This document shows, one piece after another, positions 33,311 through 42,183 of a stretch of 64,000 nt of DNA (positions are counted from its first letter, which is position 1; the number at the start of each line of letters is the position of its first letter). The notes beneath the pieces are model-generated. The model was not told where the DNA came from, made no database searches, and saw only the letters and a program-made list of their open reading frames with translations. The stretch is from positions 1,807,501 to 1,871,500 of the forward strand of contig CP033464.1 of assembly GCA_007833815.1 (NCBI GenBank), given 5' to 3'. The DNA comes from Brevibacillus laterosporus (GTDB taxonomy: Bacteria; Bacillota; Bacilli; Brevibacillales; Brevibacillaceae). A program made the position numbers and the translations under genes.

Positions 33311-33832
33311 CTATATTGCTAATAGGTCTGCAAAAGCTTTGGCATAGGCAGGTAGGTCAGGTGGACGACGCGAACCGACAATGTGTCCATCCACTACTAC
33401 TTCTTCATCAACCCAAATCGCCCCGGCATTTTCGATATCATCCTTGATACCTGGTGTAGAAGTTGTAGTAACGCCTTTCAGGATTTTAGCTGAGGCAAGT
33501 ACCCAACCCGCGTGGCAGATGTGACCGATTGGTTTTTTTGCCTGATCCATCTGTTGAATGAATGAAATGATTTCTGGATAACGACGTAATTTATCTGGTG
33601 CCCATCCCCCTGGAACGAGAACGGCATCGTAGTCTTCTGCTTTCACATCGGTGATTGATTTATCAGAGGTGCAAGGAACACCGTATTTACCCATATACTT
33701 TTTATTTGCTTCTGGTCCCACTAAATGAACAGTAGCACCTTCTTCGCGCAATCGATAAACTGGATACCATAGTTCCAAGTCTTCGAATTCATCCTCCACA
33801 TAGCATACTACTTGTTTACCTTGTAAGCGCAT
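33311..33832 (-). CDS. DJ-1/PfpI family protein (YfkM-like)
   Basis: A 173-residue DJ-1/PfpI protein like Bacillus general stress protein 18 (YfkM). The nucleophile elbow Cys lies in GHICHAGWVLASA, with the acidic partner in YVEDEFEDLELWYP. Members act as deglycases, chaperones or proteases; the present role is likely protection from carbonyl or oxidative stress. GGAGGG precedes the ATG. It converges with the flippase gene. Confidence 0.88.
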   Translation of the reverse strand: MRLQGKQVVCYVEDEFEDLELWYPVYRLREEGATVHLVGPEANKKYMGKYGVPCTSDKSITDVKAEDYDAVLVPGGWAPDKLRRYPEIISFIQQMDQAKKPIGHICHAGWVLASAKILKGVTTTSTPGIKDDIENAGAIWVDEEVVVDGHIVGSRRPPDLPAYAKAFADLLAI

Positions 33833-34024
33833 GATTACCCTCCTTGTTTTTGCTACATGATTGCCTTTCTATTATTGTAACCTTTTCTTGCTCCTGAAAC
33901 TCGTTTTAATGTGCTCTAGCTACAGATGGTAGCAAAGGTAGGTAGTTCTAATCTTTTTAGGCAAGTCGTATAAATCAGAAGAAGGAAAGCGTCAGCCTTT
34001 GACAAAAGAAGAAAGGATGACAGG

Positions 34025-34177
34025 ATGCTTTACACAGAATATATCGTCGATGTAGTGCTACTTGGAACTGTAATCTTTGGAGTTGGAGCATTTTATATCA
34101 TAACGAGTGATCAGCGAAGGGTAAAAAAGGAAAAGAAACAGGATGCACCAAACCCAAAACCAGAGAAATTACATTGA
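34025..34177 (+). CDS. Small 50-residue membrane protein
   Basis: A 50-codon frame with one N-terminal membrane helix (about residues 8-26, VDVVLLGTVIFGVGAFYII) and a Lys/Pro-rich charged tail ending NPKPEKLH. GAAAGGATGACAGG gives a ribosome site about 9 nt before the ATG. A weak hairpin (GACC/GGTC) and a T8 run follow the stop. The function is unknown. Confidence 0.55.
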   Translation: MLYTEYIVDVVLLGTVIFGVGAFYIITSDQRRVKKEKKQDAPNPKPEKLH

Positions 34178-34455
34178 CCTAGTACGGGTCTTTTTTTTGC
34201 CTAAAACTTTTTTGGAATTACATATTTTGTAGAAATATGATGTCAAATGATAAAAAGTGTCAAGTGGTTTCTCTAATGTTTTCGACAACAAATTGTAAAA
34301 AAAGATACGAAAAGAGAGATGATTTTGTCATTTTTATTAGAATTAATGTTTTTATATGGTATTTTATGTTGATACATAGGATAATAGATAGGCAACATAT
34401 TTTGTAGCAACGTGTAGTTTTTTTCTTTTTCGACATAACAGGGGGAGGGTAGATC

Positions 34456-35067
34456 ATGCCGGCTATAAGTTTACAAAAAGGCCAACGGATTGACTTAACC
34501 AAAGGAGATTCAAGTATAACAAAAGTAATGGTTGGACTAGGATGGGACCCAGTTAAAAAATCTGCTGGATTTTTAGGTGGTTTGTTTGGCGGCGGACAAG
34601 TAGCGAATATCGACTGCGATGCTTCTGTAATCATGCTTGCGGAAAATGATCAATTAAGCAGAGACAAGGATGTTATTTATTTCGGCAATAAAAATAGTGC
34701 GTGCGGAAGTGTCATCCATGCAGGGGACAACCTGACAGGCGATGGGGATGGGGACGATGAGACGATAACGATTGATCTATCGCGTGTTCCTCAAAATATT
34801 AAGAAGCTTGTTTTTATAGTAAATATTTATGATTGTTTAAAACGTTCCCAAGATTTTGGAATGATTGAAAATGCATACATTCGCATTGTAAATCCGACTA
34901 ATCAACAAGAGTTATGCAAATATAATTTGTCAGAAGATTACTCTGGGAAAACCTCCTTATTTGTAGCCGAATTATATCGCCATAATGGTGAATGGAAATT
35001 CTTTGCTAAAGGGGAAGGAACTACAGACTCATCCATAACTCAGTTGGTAAATAGATACATTAGATGA
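34456..35067 (+). CDS. TerD-family stress protein (first copy)
   Basis: A 203-residue TerD-domain protein. TerD domains bind calcium and take part in tellurium, phage and envelope stress responses. The N-terminal SLQKGQRIDLTKG and VMVGLGWDP, the acidic loop [12 protein letters not shown] and C-terminal [14 protein letters not shown] are family hallmarks. It differs from its neighbours: a Gly/Phe-rich insert (GFLGGLFGGG) lies before the first acidic site, and that site reads IDCDAS rather than FDLDAS. GGGGGAGGG precedes the ATG. It is first of a five-gene run (34456-38515), like yceCDEF of Bacillus. Confidence 0.9.
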   Translation: MPAISLQKGQRIDLTKGDSSITKVMVGLGWDPVKKSAGFLGGLFGGGQVANIDCDASVIMLAENDQLSRDKDVIYFGNKNSACGSVIHAGDNLTGDGDGDDETITIDLSRVPQNIKKLVFIVNIYDCLKRSQDFGMIENAYIRIVNPTNQQELCKYNLSEDYSGKTSLFVAELYRHNGEWKFFAKGEGTTDSSITQLVNRYIR

Positions 35068-35113
35068 TAAATTAAGTTAATTTTGTAAAAATTGAATTAT
35101 GGAGTGATTACAT

Positions 35114-35695
35114 ATGGCAGTTTCTCTATCCAAAGGGCAAAAAGTTGATTTAACGAAATCAAATCCAGGGTTAACAGAGATCGTAGTAGGTCTTGGTTGG
35201 GACACAAACAAATATGACGGAGGACAAGATTTTGATTTGGATGCATCTGTTTTTTTGTTAAATGGCCAAGGAAAAGTCCTGTCTGATACGGATTTTATTT
35301 TCTTTAATAACACAACGGGTGGAAATGGTTCTGTTGTGCACTCTGGAGACAATCGCACTGGTGTAGGCGATGGAGATGACGAGACAATCGATATTAACCT
35401 GCCAGCGATTCCAACTGATTACGAAAAAGTAGCGTTTACCATCACGATTCATGAGGCGACTGCTCGCAACCAAAATTTTGGTCAAGTTTCTAATGCATAC
35501 GTGCGCATTCTAAACAAAGCAAACGGTGAAGAGCTGATTCGTTATGATCTTGGTGAAGATTACTCTGTTGAAACAGCTTTGGTAGTAGCTGAGTTATATC
35601 GCCATAACGGCGAGTGGAAATTTAATGCGATTGGAGCAGGCTATAAAGATGGTTTAGCTGGTCTGGCTCGTGATTATGGTGTAAACGTAGGGTAA
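35114..35695 (+). CDS. terD: TerD-family stress protein (second copy)
   Basis: A 193-residue canonical TerD protein. Both calcium-binding regions are intact (FDLDAS near residue 41 and [12 protein letters not shown] near residue 85), with [19 protein letters not shown] at the C-terminus. It corresponds to YceD/TerD. It lies 46 bp after the first copy with its own GGAGTGA site, very probably in one transcript. The paralogues are collinear and arose by gene duplication. Confidence 0.92.
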   Translation: MAVSLSKGQKVDLTKSNPGLTEIVVGLGWDTNKYDGGQDFDLDASVFLLNGQGKVLSDTDFIFFNNTTGGNGSVVHSGDNRTGVGDGDDETIDINLPAIPTDYEKVAFTITIHEATARNQNFGQVSNAYVRILNKANGEELIRYDLGEDYSVETALVVAELYRHNGEWKFNAIGAGYKDGLAGLARDYGVNVG

Positions 35696-35749
35696 GACAC
35701 TCGTTTGAAACTCGTACTATCTATATCTAGAGAGGAAAGGTGATTGAAA

Positions 35750-36328
35750 ATGATTAGTTTGCAAAAAGGACAAAAGATCGATTTAACAAAAGGAAATCCT
35801 AATTTAACGAAGGTTATTGTAGGGCTGGGTTGGGATACCAATAAATATTCTGGTGGACAAGCTTTCGATCTTGATGCATCTGCCTTTTTACTTCGCGCAG
35901 GAGATAAAGCAACTGGGGTTCAAGACTTTATTTTTTACAACAATTTAAAAGGCGGCAATGATTCTGTTATTCATACGGGAGATAACCTTACTGGTGAGGG
36001 CGATGGAGATGATGAGCAAATTAAGGTAGATTTTAGCCGTGTACCTGCTGACATTGAGAAAATTGCTATCACGGTTACCATTCATGATGCGGCTAGTCGC
36101 AGCCAAAACTTTGGACAAGTAAGTAATGCTTTTGTTCGAGTTGTTGACGAGATGACTGGACAAGAAGTCCTTCGTTACGACTTAGGAGAAGATTTCTCTG
36201 TAGAAACGGCTATCGTCGTTTGCGAGTTGTATCGTCACGGTGGGGAGTGGAAATTCGCAGCAATCGGTTCTGGTTTTTCTGGAGGGCTACAAGCTCTTTG
36301 CGCAAACTATGGATTGCAAGCAGGATAA
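35750..36328 (+). CDS. terD: TerD-family stress protein (third copy)
   Basis: A 192-residue canonical TerD protein ([57 protein letters not shown]). It corresponds to YceE. ATG 35750 sits 7 nt after AAAGGTG; an in-frame TTG at 35744 is too close. It is followed 79 bp later by the TerD-TerA fusion. Close similarity with the second copy suggests that the two may form mixed assemblies; that is inference. Confidence 0.92.
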   Translation: MISLQKGQKIDLTKGNPNLTKVIVGLGWDTNKYSGGQAFDLDASAFLLRAGDKATGVQDFIFYNNLKGGNDSVIHTGDNLTGEGDGDDEQIKVDFSRVPADIEKIAITVTIHDAASRSQNFGQVSNAFVRVVDEMTGQEVLRYDLGEDFSVETAIVVCELYRHGGEWKFAAIGSGFSGGLQALCANYGLQAG

Positions 36329-36407
36329 AAGCCCGACAGAGATGCTAGTTTCTTTACTGCTAGCATCTCTCTTTTTACAATGCAAATGGGGGATGGTGTA
36401 ACTTTAA

Positions 36408-37685
36408 ATGGTAACTCTCATTAAAGGGCAAAAGACAGATGTAACAAAACCTTATCCTCATCTAACCAAAATCAGTGTGGGATTAGGGTGGGAGGAAGCA
36501 CGGGGAGTCGAAATTGATGCATCCGCTTTTTTACTTGCCACCAATGGGTTAGTACATACAGAAGAAGATTTTATCTTCTATAGTAATCCTGTAAACCGAA
36601 ATAACTCTTTTCAGATGCAGGAGGGGAAAGGGGATCGCCAGCAATTCCTAGTTGATTTGCAACAAATCCCTTCCGTCGTCGAAAAAATCGCTTTTACACT
36701 AACCATTTATGAAGCACAACTTCGGCAGCAGAACTTCATTCAGGTCAAAAATACGTACATTCGGATTCTGGATCAGGCAACATCTCAAGAAATCATTCGG
36801 TTTCAAGTGGATCCATTTACAGTAGAAACCGCTATTGTGGTTGGAGAATTGTATCGCTACAATGGCCAATGGAAATTTAATGCAATAGGCGCAGGGTTTT
36901 CTGGGGGATTAGCTGCCTTATGTGGAAATTTCGGTGTAGAAGTAGAAGAATCGCTACCGGTAATTCCTCCAGCGCCAGTCCCAGTTCCGTCAACGACATC
37001 ACCAACGTTCGTTCCTCCAGCACCGACGATCGTTCCAACTACATCGACATCTGCGCCAGTCCCGGTCCCTACTCCGACTATCCAATTATCTAAGATTGAA
37101 TTAACAAAAAAAGATGATGTCGTTAGTCTGAAAAAAACAAAAAAAACATTGGGGGAAGTTGTTGTTAACCTCAATTGGAATAAAAAGCAATCCTCCACAG
37201 GATTCTTTGGTATGGGGAAGAAAGCAGGTGTAGATTTAGATCTTGGTTGTCTTTTTGAACATAAGGATGGTAGTAAGGTGTGTATTCAAGCTTTAGGTAA
37301 TCAATTTGGATTCTACGAAGATTATCCTTATATCTTGTTGGATGGCGATGATCGAAGTGGAAATGTAACAACAGGCGAGAATATTCGAATCAACGGTTCA
37401 TATGTAAAGGAGTTTCGCCGTATTTTGCTCTACGCCTACATTTATGATGGTGTAGCGAGTTGGGCAGATGCTGATGGGATTGTGACTATCAAACAAGAAG
37501 ATAATCCGGAAATAGTCGTAAAGCTGGATGTTCATGATCCAAGAAAAATTATGTGTGCAATCGCTATGATTGAAACAGAGGGAGATACACTACGCATTCG
37601 TAGGTTGGTAGAGTATTTTGCGGGTCATAAACAAATGGACAAGCATTACAATTTTGGCCTGAAATGGGTACCGGGAAGTAAGTAA
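36408..37685 (+). CDS. TerD-linker-TerA fusion
   Basis: A 425-residue two-domain protein. Residues 1-180 are TerD-like, but the acidic calcium loop is lost (KGDRQQF where GDGDDE stands in its neighbours). Residues 185-235 are a Pro/Thr/Val-rich linker (VPVP and PTPT stretches). Residues 240-425 form a second, TerA-like domain (VVVNLNWNKK, VDLDLGCLFE, LDGDDRSGNV, YIYDGVASWADADG). The fusion of partners that are separate in other ter operons is informative about physical contact. It is the fourth gene of the run; terC starts 14 bp downstream. Confidence 0.87.
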   Translation: MVTLIKGQKTDVTKPYPHLTKISVGLGWEEARGVEIDASAFLLATNGLVHTEEDFIFYSNPVNRNNSFQMQEGKGDRQQFLVDLQQIPSVVEKIAFTLTIYEAQLRQQNFIQVKNTYIRILDQATSQEIIRFQVDPFTVETAIVVGELYRYNGQWKFNAIGAGFSGGLAALCGNFGVEVEESLPVIPPAPVPVPSTTSPTFVPPAPTIVPTTSTSAPVPVPTPTIQLSKIELTKKDDVVSLKKTKKTLGEVVVNLNWNKKQSSTGFFGMGKKAGVDLDLGCLFEHKDGSKVCIQALGNQFGFYEDYPYILLDGDDRSGNVTTGENIRINGSYVKEFRRILLYAYIYDGVASWADADGIVTIKQEDNPEIVVKLDVHDPRKIMCAIAMIETEGDTLRIRRLVEYFAGHKQMDKHYNFGLKWVPGSK

Positions 37686-37699
37686 GGAGGAATGGGAAG

Positions 37700-38515
37700 T
37701 TGGATTCAGTGTGGTCGGGTATTGTATCAGTGTTTCAAAGTATGTTGAATGTGTATGCATCTGCCTTTGATGGTCAGATGTGGATTAATTTTCTCAGCAG
37801 TTGGGAAAGTTGGTCGCAAATCTTACTTCTTGTAGGATTAGAAGGTTTACTATCGGCGGATAACGCGCTTGTACTAGCGGTTATGGTAGCCGTTCTACCC
37901 GTTCACCAGCGTAAAAAAGCATTGTTCTATGGATTTGCAGGTGCTATACTCTTCCGTTTCTTCTTTATCGGACTAGGAAACTATTTGACCTCTATCTTGT
38001 GGATAAAGCTAGTAGGTGCGGCTTATCTAGCTTGGTTAGCGATTAGCCATTTTACGAAGAAGAACGAAGTGGAACAAGAAGAGGGATACGATGTCTCTAA
38101 AGCTGACAAAGGCTGGATGGTAGCAGTGTTTGGAATGTTTTGGGCAACGGTTATCCGTGTCGAAGGTATGGATTTAGCCTTTTCCGTAGATTCAATCTTA
38201 GCAGCGCTAGCGGTATCTAATCAACTTCCCATCCTTTTATTAGGGGGGATTCTCGGTATCTTAATGATGCGGGCTGTAGCAGGTGTATTCTTACGCTTAA
38301 TTGAGCGGATACCACAAATGGAAACTACTGCGTACGTTTTGATTGCCATCATTGCCGTTAAAATGGGGATCTCCGAATGGGTGCACATTGACCATTGGTT
38401 GTTCTTTGGTGTTCTCGTTTCTGTTTTCCTTGGTACTTTTGTGGTTGCCAAGGTTCAGAACCAAGATGTTCAGCTTGCTCGCGATGAAGTGGCAGCTACA
38501 AAAGAAGAAGAATAA
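37700..38515 (+). CDS. terC: TerC-family membrane protein
   Basis: A 271-residue TerC integral membrane protein (about seven segments), the membrane anchor of ter systems, linked in other bacteria to metal export or loading of exported proteins. The two diagnostic acidic segments are present: GLEGLLSADNALVLAVMV and VEGMDLAFSVDSILAALAVS. The TTG start is 9 nt after AGGAGG. It lies 14 bp after the fusion gene and is followed by a terminator, so it is the last gene of this transcript. Confidence 0.93.
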   Translation: MDSVWSGIVSVFQSMLNVYASAFDGQMWINFLSSWESWSQILLLVGLEGLLSADNALVLAVMVAVLPVHQRKKALFYGFAGAILFRFFFIGLGNYLTSILWIKLVGAAYLAWLAISHFTKKNEVEQEEGYDVSKADKGWMVAVFGMFWATVIRVEGMDLAFSVDSILAALAVSNQLPILLLGGILGILMMRAVAGVFLRLIERIPQMETTAYVLIAIIAVKMGISEWVHIDHWLFFGVLVSVFLGTFVVAKVQNQDVQLARDEVAATKEEE

Positions 38516-38527
38516 GCAACATGTGTG

Positions 38528-38567
38528 GAGAAAAAGGCGTACTCAAAAGGAGATGCCTTTTTCTCTC
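38528..38567 (+). terminator. Rho-independent terminator after terC
   Basis: GAGAAAAAGGC/GCCTTTTTCTC, an 11-bp stem with a 16-nt loop. The T-run is within the 3' arm. Confidence 0.7.
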
Positions 38568-38591
38568 CTACAAACGTGGAGAGCGAACAAG

Positions 38592-38996
38592 AGTGAAAAA
38601 GAGAATCTGGTTTAATCGTACCTGTATGATGGGTACGAAATGCTGAGGAATTTGGGAAATTGCTAACGGCTGTTCCGCGTAAAAAAGTGGAAGGTAGAAT
38701 TCGTCTATTAGAAGCGAATAAAGATCTTCTACAGATAGCTCAAGTTGTAGCCCAGACGTGTAATCTCCCTTATTTGTATAACATTCAGGTAATCTATCAA
38801 GATGGAATTCCTCATTTACTAAAATTAAATCCTCGTGCGTCTGGAGGACTTTATCTGTCCTGCTTGTCAGGTATTGCCTTTCCTTATCTAGCAATAAAGC
38901 TGTTCTAACGGGAGAAGCGGATGTACCAGTCCCTCATTTAGATACATGGGCTACCCATTTTGAAAAGGAGTTATTGGTACAAAGACTGATGTAGGA
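38592..38996 (+). pseudogene. Remnant of Ter-type ATP-grasp gene
   Basis: A GTG-started frame with MKKRIWFNR, the usual beginning of Ter-associated ATP-grasp proteins, breaks off at a TGA. In a second frame the C-terminal ATP-grasp part continues from EEFGKLL through PRKKVEGRIRLLEANKDLL, NLPYLYNIQVIYQDG and LLKLNPRASGGLYLSCLSG. A second frameshift near 38905 gives LTGEADVPVPH...LVQRLM and the true stop at 38996. So roughly two thirds of the gene is deleted and the rest is frameshifted. The family normally sits in this very position in ter loci. Confidence 0.75.
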
Positions 38997-39007
38997 TAAG
39001 AAAAGGA

Positions 39008-39029
39008 AAATCCCACGAAATGTGGGATA
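39008..39029 (-). terminator. Terminator for terB
   Basis: On the minus strand TATCCCAC/GTGGGAT with a short loop is followed by TTTTCCTTTTC. It lies just downstream of the terB stop. Confidence 0.65.
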
Positions 39030-39037
39030 CCAAGGGT

Positions 39038-39493
39038 TTATAGTTGAAAGTCTGCTGAATTTAAATTAAGAGCCTGACAAATCTCTCGGACCACTTCTTT
39101 TTCTTGCTGATCAAAGTCTCCGTCAGCTGCACCAATAGCGCAACATACGCTTACGATAACACGCGCTACTTCTGGATTGTTTTTGAAGGCGCCAATTACT
39201 TTCAAAGCTTCCATTTTGCCAACCATGTGGTCGAATTCAAAGTTCTCTGTATGTTTGTTAAATACATCGATAACCTCAGAAACTTTGAATACTTTCAATT
39301 CATCATTACGTGAAATATAGCCAACCATTTTCTGTTTTTCAGAGCTTTCAATTTTACCATCCGCGGCAGCAACTAATGCACATCCCGCAGCAATTGCCTC
39401 TAAAAAATTTTTATTTTTAAATTTTTTGACGGCTTCTCCTAATGTTGTACCTTGTTGTTGAAACCAACCTTTTACCGAATTAACCATGCTCAT
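39038..39493 (-). CDS. terB: Tellurite resistance protein TerB
   Basis: A 151-residue helical TerB protein with two metal-binding repeats: LVAAADGKIESSEKQKM (about residue 40) and CAIGAADGDFDQQEKEVVREI (about residue 118). It is cytosolic and associates with TerC at the membrane in known systems. The ATG follows AAAGGAGG. It is the only ter gene on the minus strand and lies between the two plus-strand blocks, divergent from the metabolic block starting at 39570. Confidence 0.92.
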   Translation of the reverse strand: MSMVNSVKGWFQQQGTTLGEAVKKFKNKNFLEAIAAGCALVAAADGKIESSEKQKMVGYISRNDELKVFKVSEVIDVFNKHTENFEFDHMVGKMEALKVIGAFKNNPEVARVIVSVCCAIGAADGDFDQQEKEVVREICQALNLNSADFQL

Positions 39494-39569
39494 TCGATAA
39501 CCTCCTTTAAGAATATATGAAAAATGAGACTATCTTCTATTATAGAACAAAGTATCGACAGCATACAAC

Positions 39570-40766
39570 ATGGCATACCTGTACCATCTAGATTTTCCAA
39601 GGAAGGAACGAAGGATATTGAGATACTTTCATTATTTAACAGCCGAAGAACAACAATCTATTTTTTATCAAAGTCCCGGTTCATTTGACAGATTTTCAGA
39701 CAAGTACTTACTTTCTCATTCGTTAGGTGCTTTGTTATATATGCCTGGAACGCGAAAACAGATTGTTGATGACATTATTGTAAAAAAACATAGAGGCTTA
39801 ATATCCATGGTTTTATGCTTAGAGGACGCAATAGGAGATAACGAAGTACTTGATGCAGAGAATTCCTTGATTGCACAAGTTCATCAGATTGCTTTATTGA
39901 TCAAAAATGGGCGTTTACAGGAAGAAGATGTACCACTTATCTTTATTCGTGTTCGAGAACCAGAGCAGATTAATCGCTTAGTCAACCAATTAGGAGAACA
40001 TTCTCTATATGTGACTGGTTTTGTATTTCCCAAATTCTCTAGCTCAAATGGTGAAAGATATTTTGAAACATTGATAGAGTGCAACAAACAGATAAATAGA
40101 AAGCTTTATGGCATGCCCATTTTAGAGTCGTCTGAAATTATTTACAAGGAAACTAGAGTAAGCGCTCTCGTAGAAGTGAGAAATATACTAGATAAATACC
40201 GTGATGTAGTCCTCAATGTGAGAATTGGAGCTACTGATTTCTCCAGCTTGTTCGGGTTACGTAGAAATCCAGGGATTACGATTTATGATTTATCTGTCAT
40301 TCGTGATTGTATAGCGGATATCGTAAATATGTTTAGCCGCAAAGATAGTGATTATGTGGTCTCAGGACCTGTTTGGGAATATTTTAATAGTACGAATCTC
40401 CCTCCCAAAACGGCGCCCCTCTCTCCTTTTAACCGTAACACCGTCGTGGATTATGAAGAGGGGCTTATTCGTGAAGTGATGCTGGATAAAGAAAATGGTT
40501 TATTAGGAAAAACAATTATTCACCCGAGCCATATTCGTGCAGTACAGTCTCTGTATGTAGTGTCTCATGAGGAATATATGGATGCACTTGCCATCGTGCA
40601 AAAGAATGATGGTGAGCAGGGAGTTATGAAAAGCGAATATGCAAACAAGATGAATGAAATCAAACCGCATTTGAACTGGTCTAATAAAATTCTAATGCGA
40701 GCTAACATATATGGGGTGTATCATGCTCAAAACAACTTCACCAACTTACTTGCCGAAAGAATATAA
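39570..40766 (+). CDS. HpcH/HpaI-type C-C bond lyase of Ter operon
   Basis: A 398-residue TIM-barrel lyase/aldolase of the citrate-lyase-beta/HpcH superfamily, in the subgroup tied to ter loci (C-C_Bond_Lyase). Key residues lie in MVLCLEDAIGDNEV (metal-binding Glu-Asp), FIRVREP and VRIGATDFSSLFG. The start is uncertain: ATG 39570 has no clear ribosome site, while in-frame TTG 39618 (giving RYFHYLT as N-terminus) follows AAGGAACGAAGGA. Its 3' end overlaps the next gene, so the four genes to 44138 are coupled. Confidence 0.82.
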   Translation: MAYLYHLDFPRKERRILRYFHYLTAEEQQSIFYQSPGSFDRFSDKYLLSHSLGALLYMPGTRKQIVDDIIVKKHRGLISMVLCLEDAIGDNEVLDAENSLIAQVHQIALLIKNGRLQEEDVPLIFIRVREPEQINRLVNQLGEHSLYVTGFVFPKFSSSNGERYFETLIECNKQINRKLYGMPILESSEIIYKETRVSALVEVRNILDKYRDVVLNVRIGATDFSSLFGLRRNPGITIYDLSVIRDCIADIVNMFSRKDSDYVVSGPVWEYFNSTNLPPKTAPLSPFNRNTVVDYEEGLIREVMLDKENGLLGKTIIHPSHIRAVQSLYVVSHEEYMDALAIVQKNDGEQGVMKSEYANKMNEIKPHLNWSNKILMRANIYGVYHAQNNFTNLLAERI

Positions 40767-42183
40767 CTTCTCCATTTTGGAACATTTGTCTGTTCAAGTC
40801 ACGATTACCAATAATCCCTACCAAGTTCCAATGGATGCACTCTTCTCCATGGCAGCGCGTATCAATAAAAAGCGTGGTTTCTTATTTGTAAGTAAGGTAT
40901 TAGGCAAGCATCTACCTATACAGCCAGGAATCGGGTTATTGGGTGGCGCTATTTTAGCAGGACAGCTCCTGCAAGATGTGTATGGGATTCGACAAGCAAA
41001 TCTATTAGATCTACTGACAGGTCTCCAATCACCTGATAGTAGTAGAGACGTATATGCTGCTTTTTCCCAAGAACGTTTTCCTTTGCCGGAAAAGGTAACT
41101 TTCATCGGTTTTGCGGAAACAGCAACGGCGCTTGGACATAGCATGTTTGCCGCTTTTACTGACAAAGCTTCATATATTCATACTACGAGAGAACAAATAC
41201 AGAATCTCTCGCCTGTTCTTACATTTGAAGAAGAGCATTCTCATGCGACTTCCCACCGTTTTTACACGCTTGATCCAGCTTTTTTGGATCATCATCAGCC
41301 GATTGTTTTGGTAGATGATGAAATTACTACAGGTAAAACGGCTCTAAACATGATCGCTGAATTACATCAGGCATTCCCACGGAAAACCTATGTGGTTGCT
41401 TCCTTGCTGGATTGGCGGTCAGATGCGGATGAGCAGCGTTTTGCTATGGTGGAGCAGGAACTTGGAATTACTATCAAAACCATTTCGTTACTACGTGGAA
41501 AATTACAGTTCAATAACAACGAGCTTGTAAGTGAGAAGAGAGACAGTCAGCCAGAAAATAAAAATGAAAGAATAATAGAAGATAGGCAAGATTGCGGTCC
41601 AGACACAGAACTACGAGAGGTTATTGTTCAAACCATCTATCTAGACACAGAACCATGGGCTGTTGTAGAAGGCATTTCAACTAATGCTTTGCTAGAACAA
41701 AATGATACGCCTTATTTGGCAGAGACCGGTCGCTTTGGTCTAACAAGTGAGAGAAATCAACACATAAATACCATTGCTCAAGGGGCTGCTACGAAATTAA
41801 TAACGTATCGCATATCAACGGGAAAGCCTACGCTTTGTCTAGGAACTGGGGAGTTCATGTATCTTCCAATGTTAATAGCCTCTTATATGGGAGAGAATGT
41901 TCTGTATCATTCCACTACGCGAAGCCCGATTCATCCTCATGTTGAAACAGGATACGGAGCACAGAATAAATTTGTTTTTGCAAACCATGAAGATCCTCAG
42001 GTTACCAATTATCTATACAATATTCCGTTTAACACTTATCAGGATGTTTTTTTATTTATAGAGCGTGATGTACCTATGTCGCGCCTGCAACCAACAGTGG
42101 ATGCGTTGCTACAAACAGGTATAGAGCAGCTATATCTGGTTGTTTGTTCATCAAAGAATGGAAAGCAGGAGGAAAGACAATGA
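40723..42183 (+). CDS. Phosphoribosyltransferase-TRSP domain protein
   Basis: A 486-residue Ter-operon enzyme. The N-terminal half is an orotate-type phosphoribosyltransferase with the PRPP loop IVLVDDEITTGKT (about residue 200) and GFAETATALGHSM. The C-terminal 180 residues fit the TRSP domain found fused to it (VVEGISTNALLEQN..., LCLGTGEFMYLPM, HSTTRSPIHPH). Predicted to build a nucleoside-like compound in the Ter pathway, as argued for the family by comparative genomics. ATG 40723 follows GGGGTG and lies inside the end of the lyase gene. Confidence 0.87.
   Translation: MLKTTSPTYLPKEYNFSILEHLSVQVTITNNPYQVPMDALFSMAARINKKRGFLFVSKVLGKHLPIQPGIGLLGGAILAGQLLQDVYGIRQANLLDLLTGLQSPDSSRDVYAAFSQERFPLPEKVTFIGFAETATALGHSMFAAFTDKASYIHTTREQIQNLSPVLTFEEEHSHATSHRFYTLDPAFLDHHQPIVLVDDEITTGKTALNMIAELHQAFPRKTYVVASLLDWRSDADEQRFAMVEQELGITIKTISLLRGKLQFNNNELVSEKRDSQPENKNERIIEDRQDCGPDTELREVIVQTIYLDTEPWAVVEGISTNALLEQNDTPYLAETGRFGLTSERNQHINTIAQGAATKLITYRISTGKPTLCLGTGEFMYLPMLIASYMGENVLYHSTTRSPIHPHVETGYGAQNKFVFANHEDPQVTNYLYNIPFNTYQDVFLFIERDVPMSRLQPTVDALLQTGIEQLYLVVCSSKNGKQEERQ

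Noticed and set aside
34380-34430. ECF-type (SigW/SigM) promoter before the first TerD gene
   Set aside because: A CAAC...CGTG pair was seen, but spacing and bases depart from the known consensus, so it is not reported as a feature.
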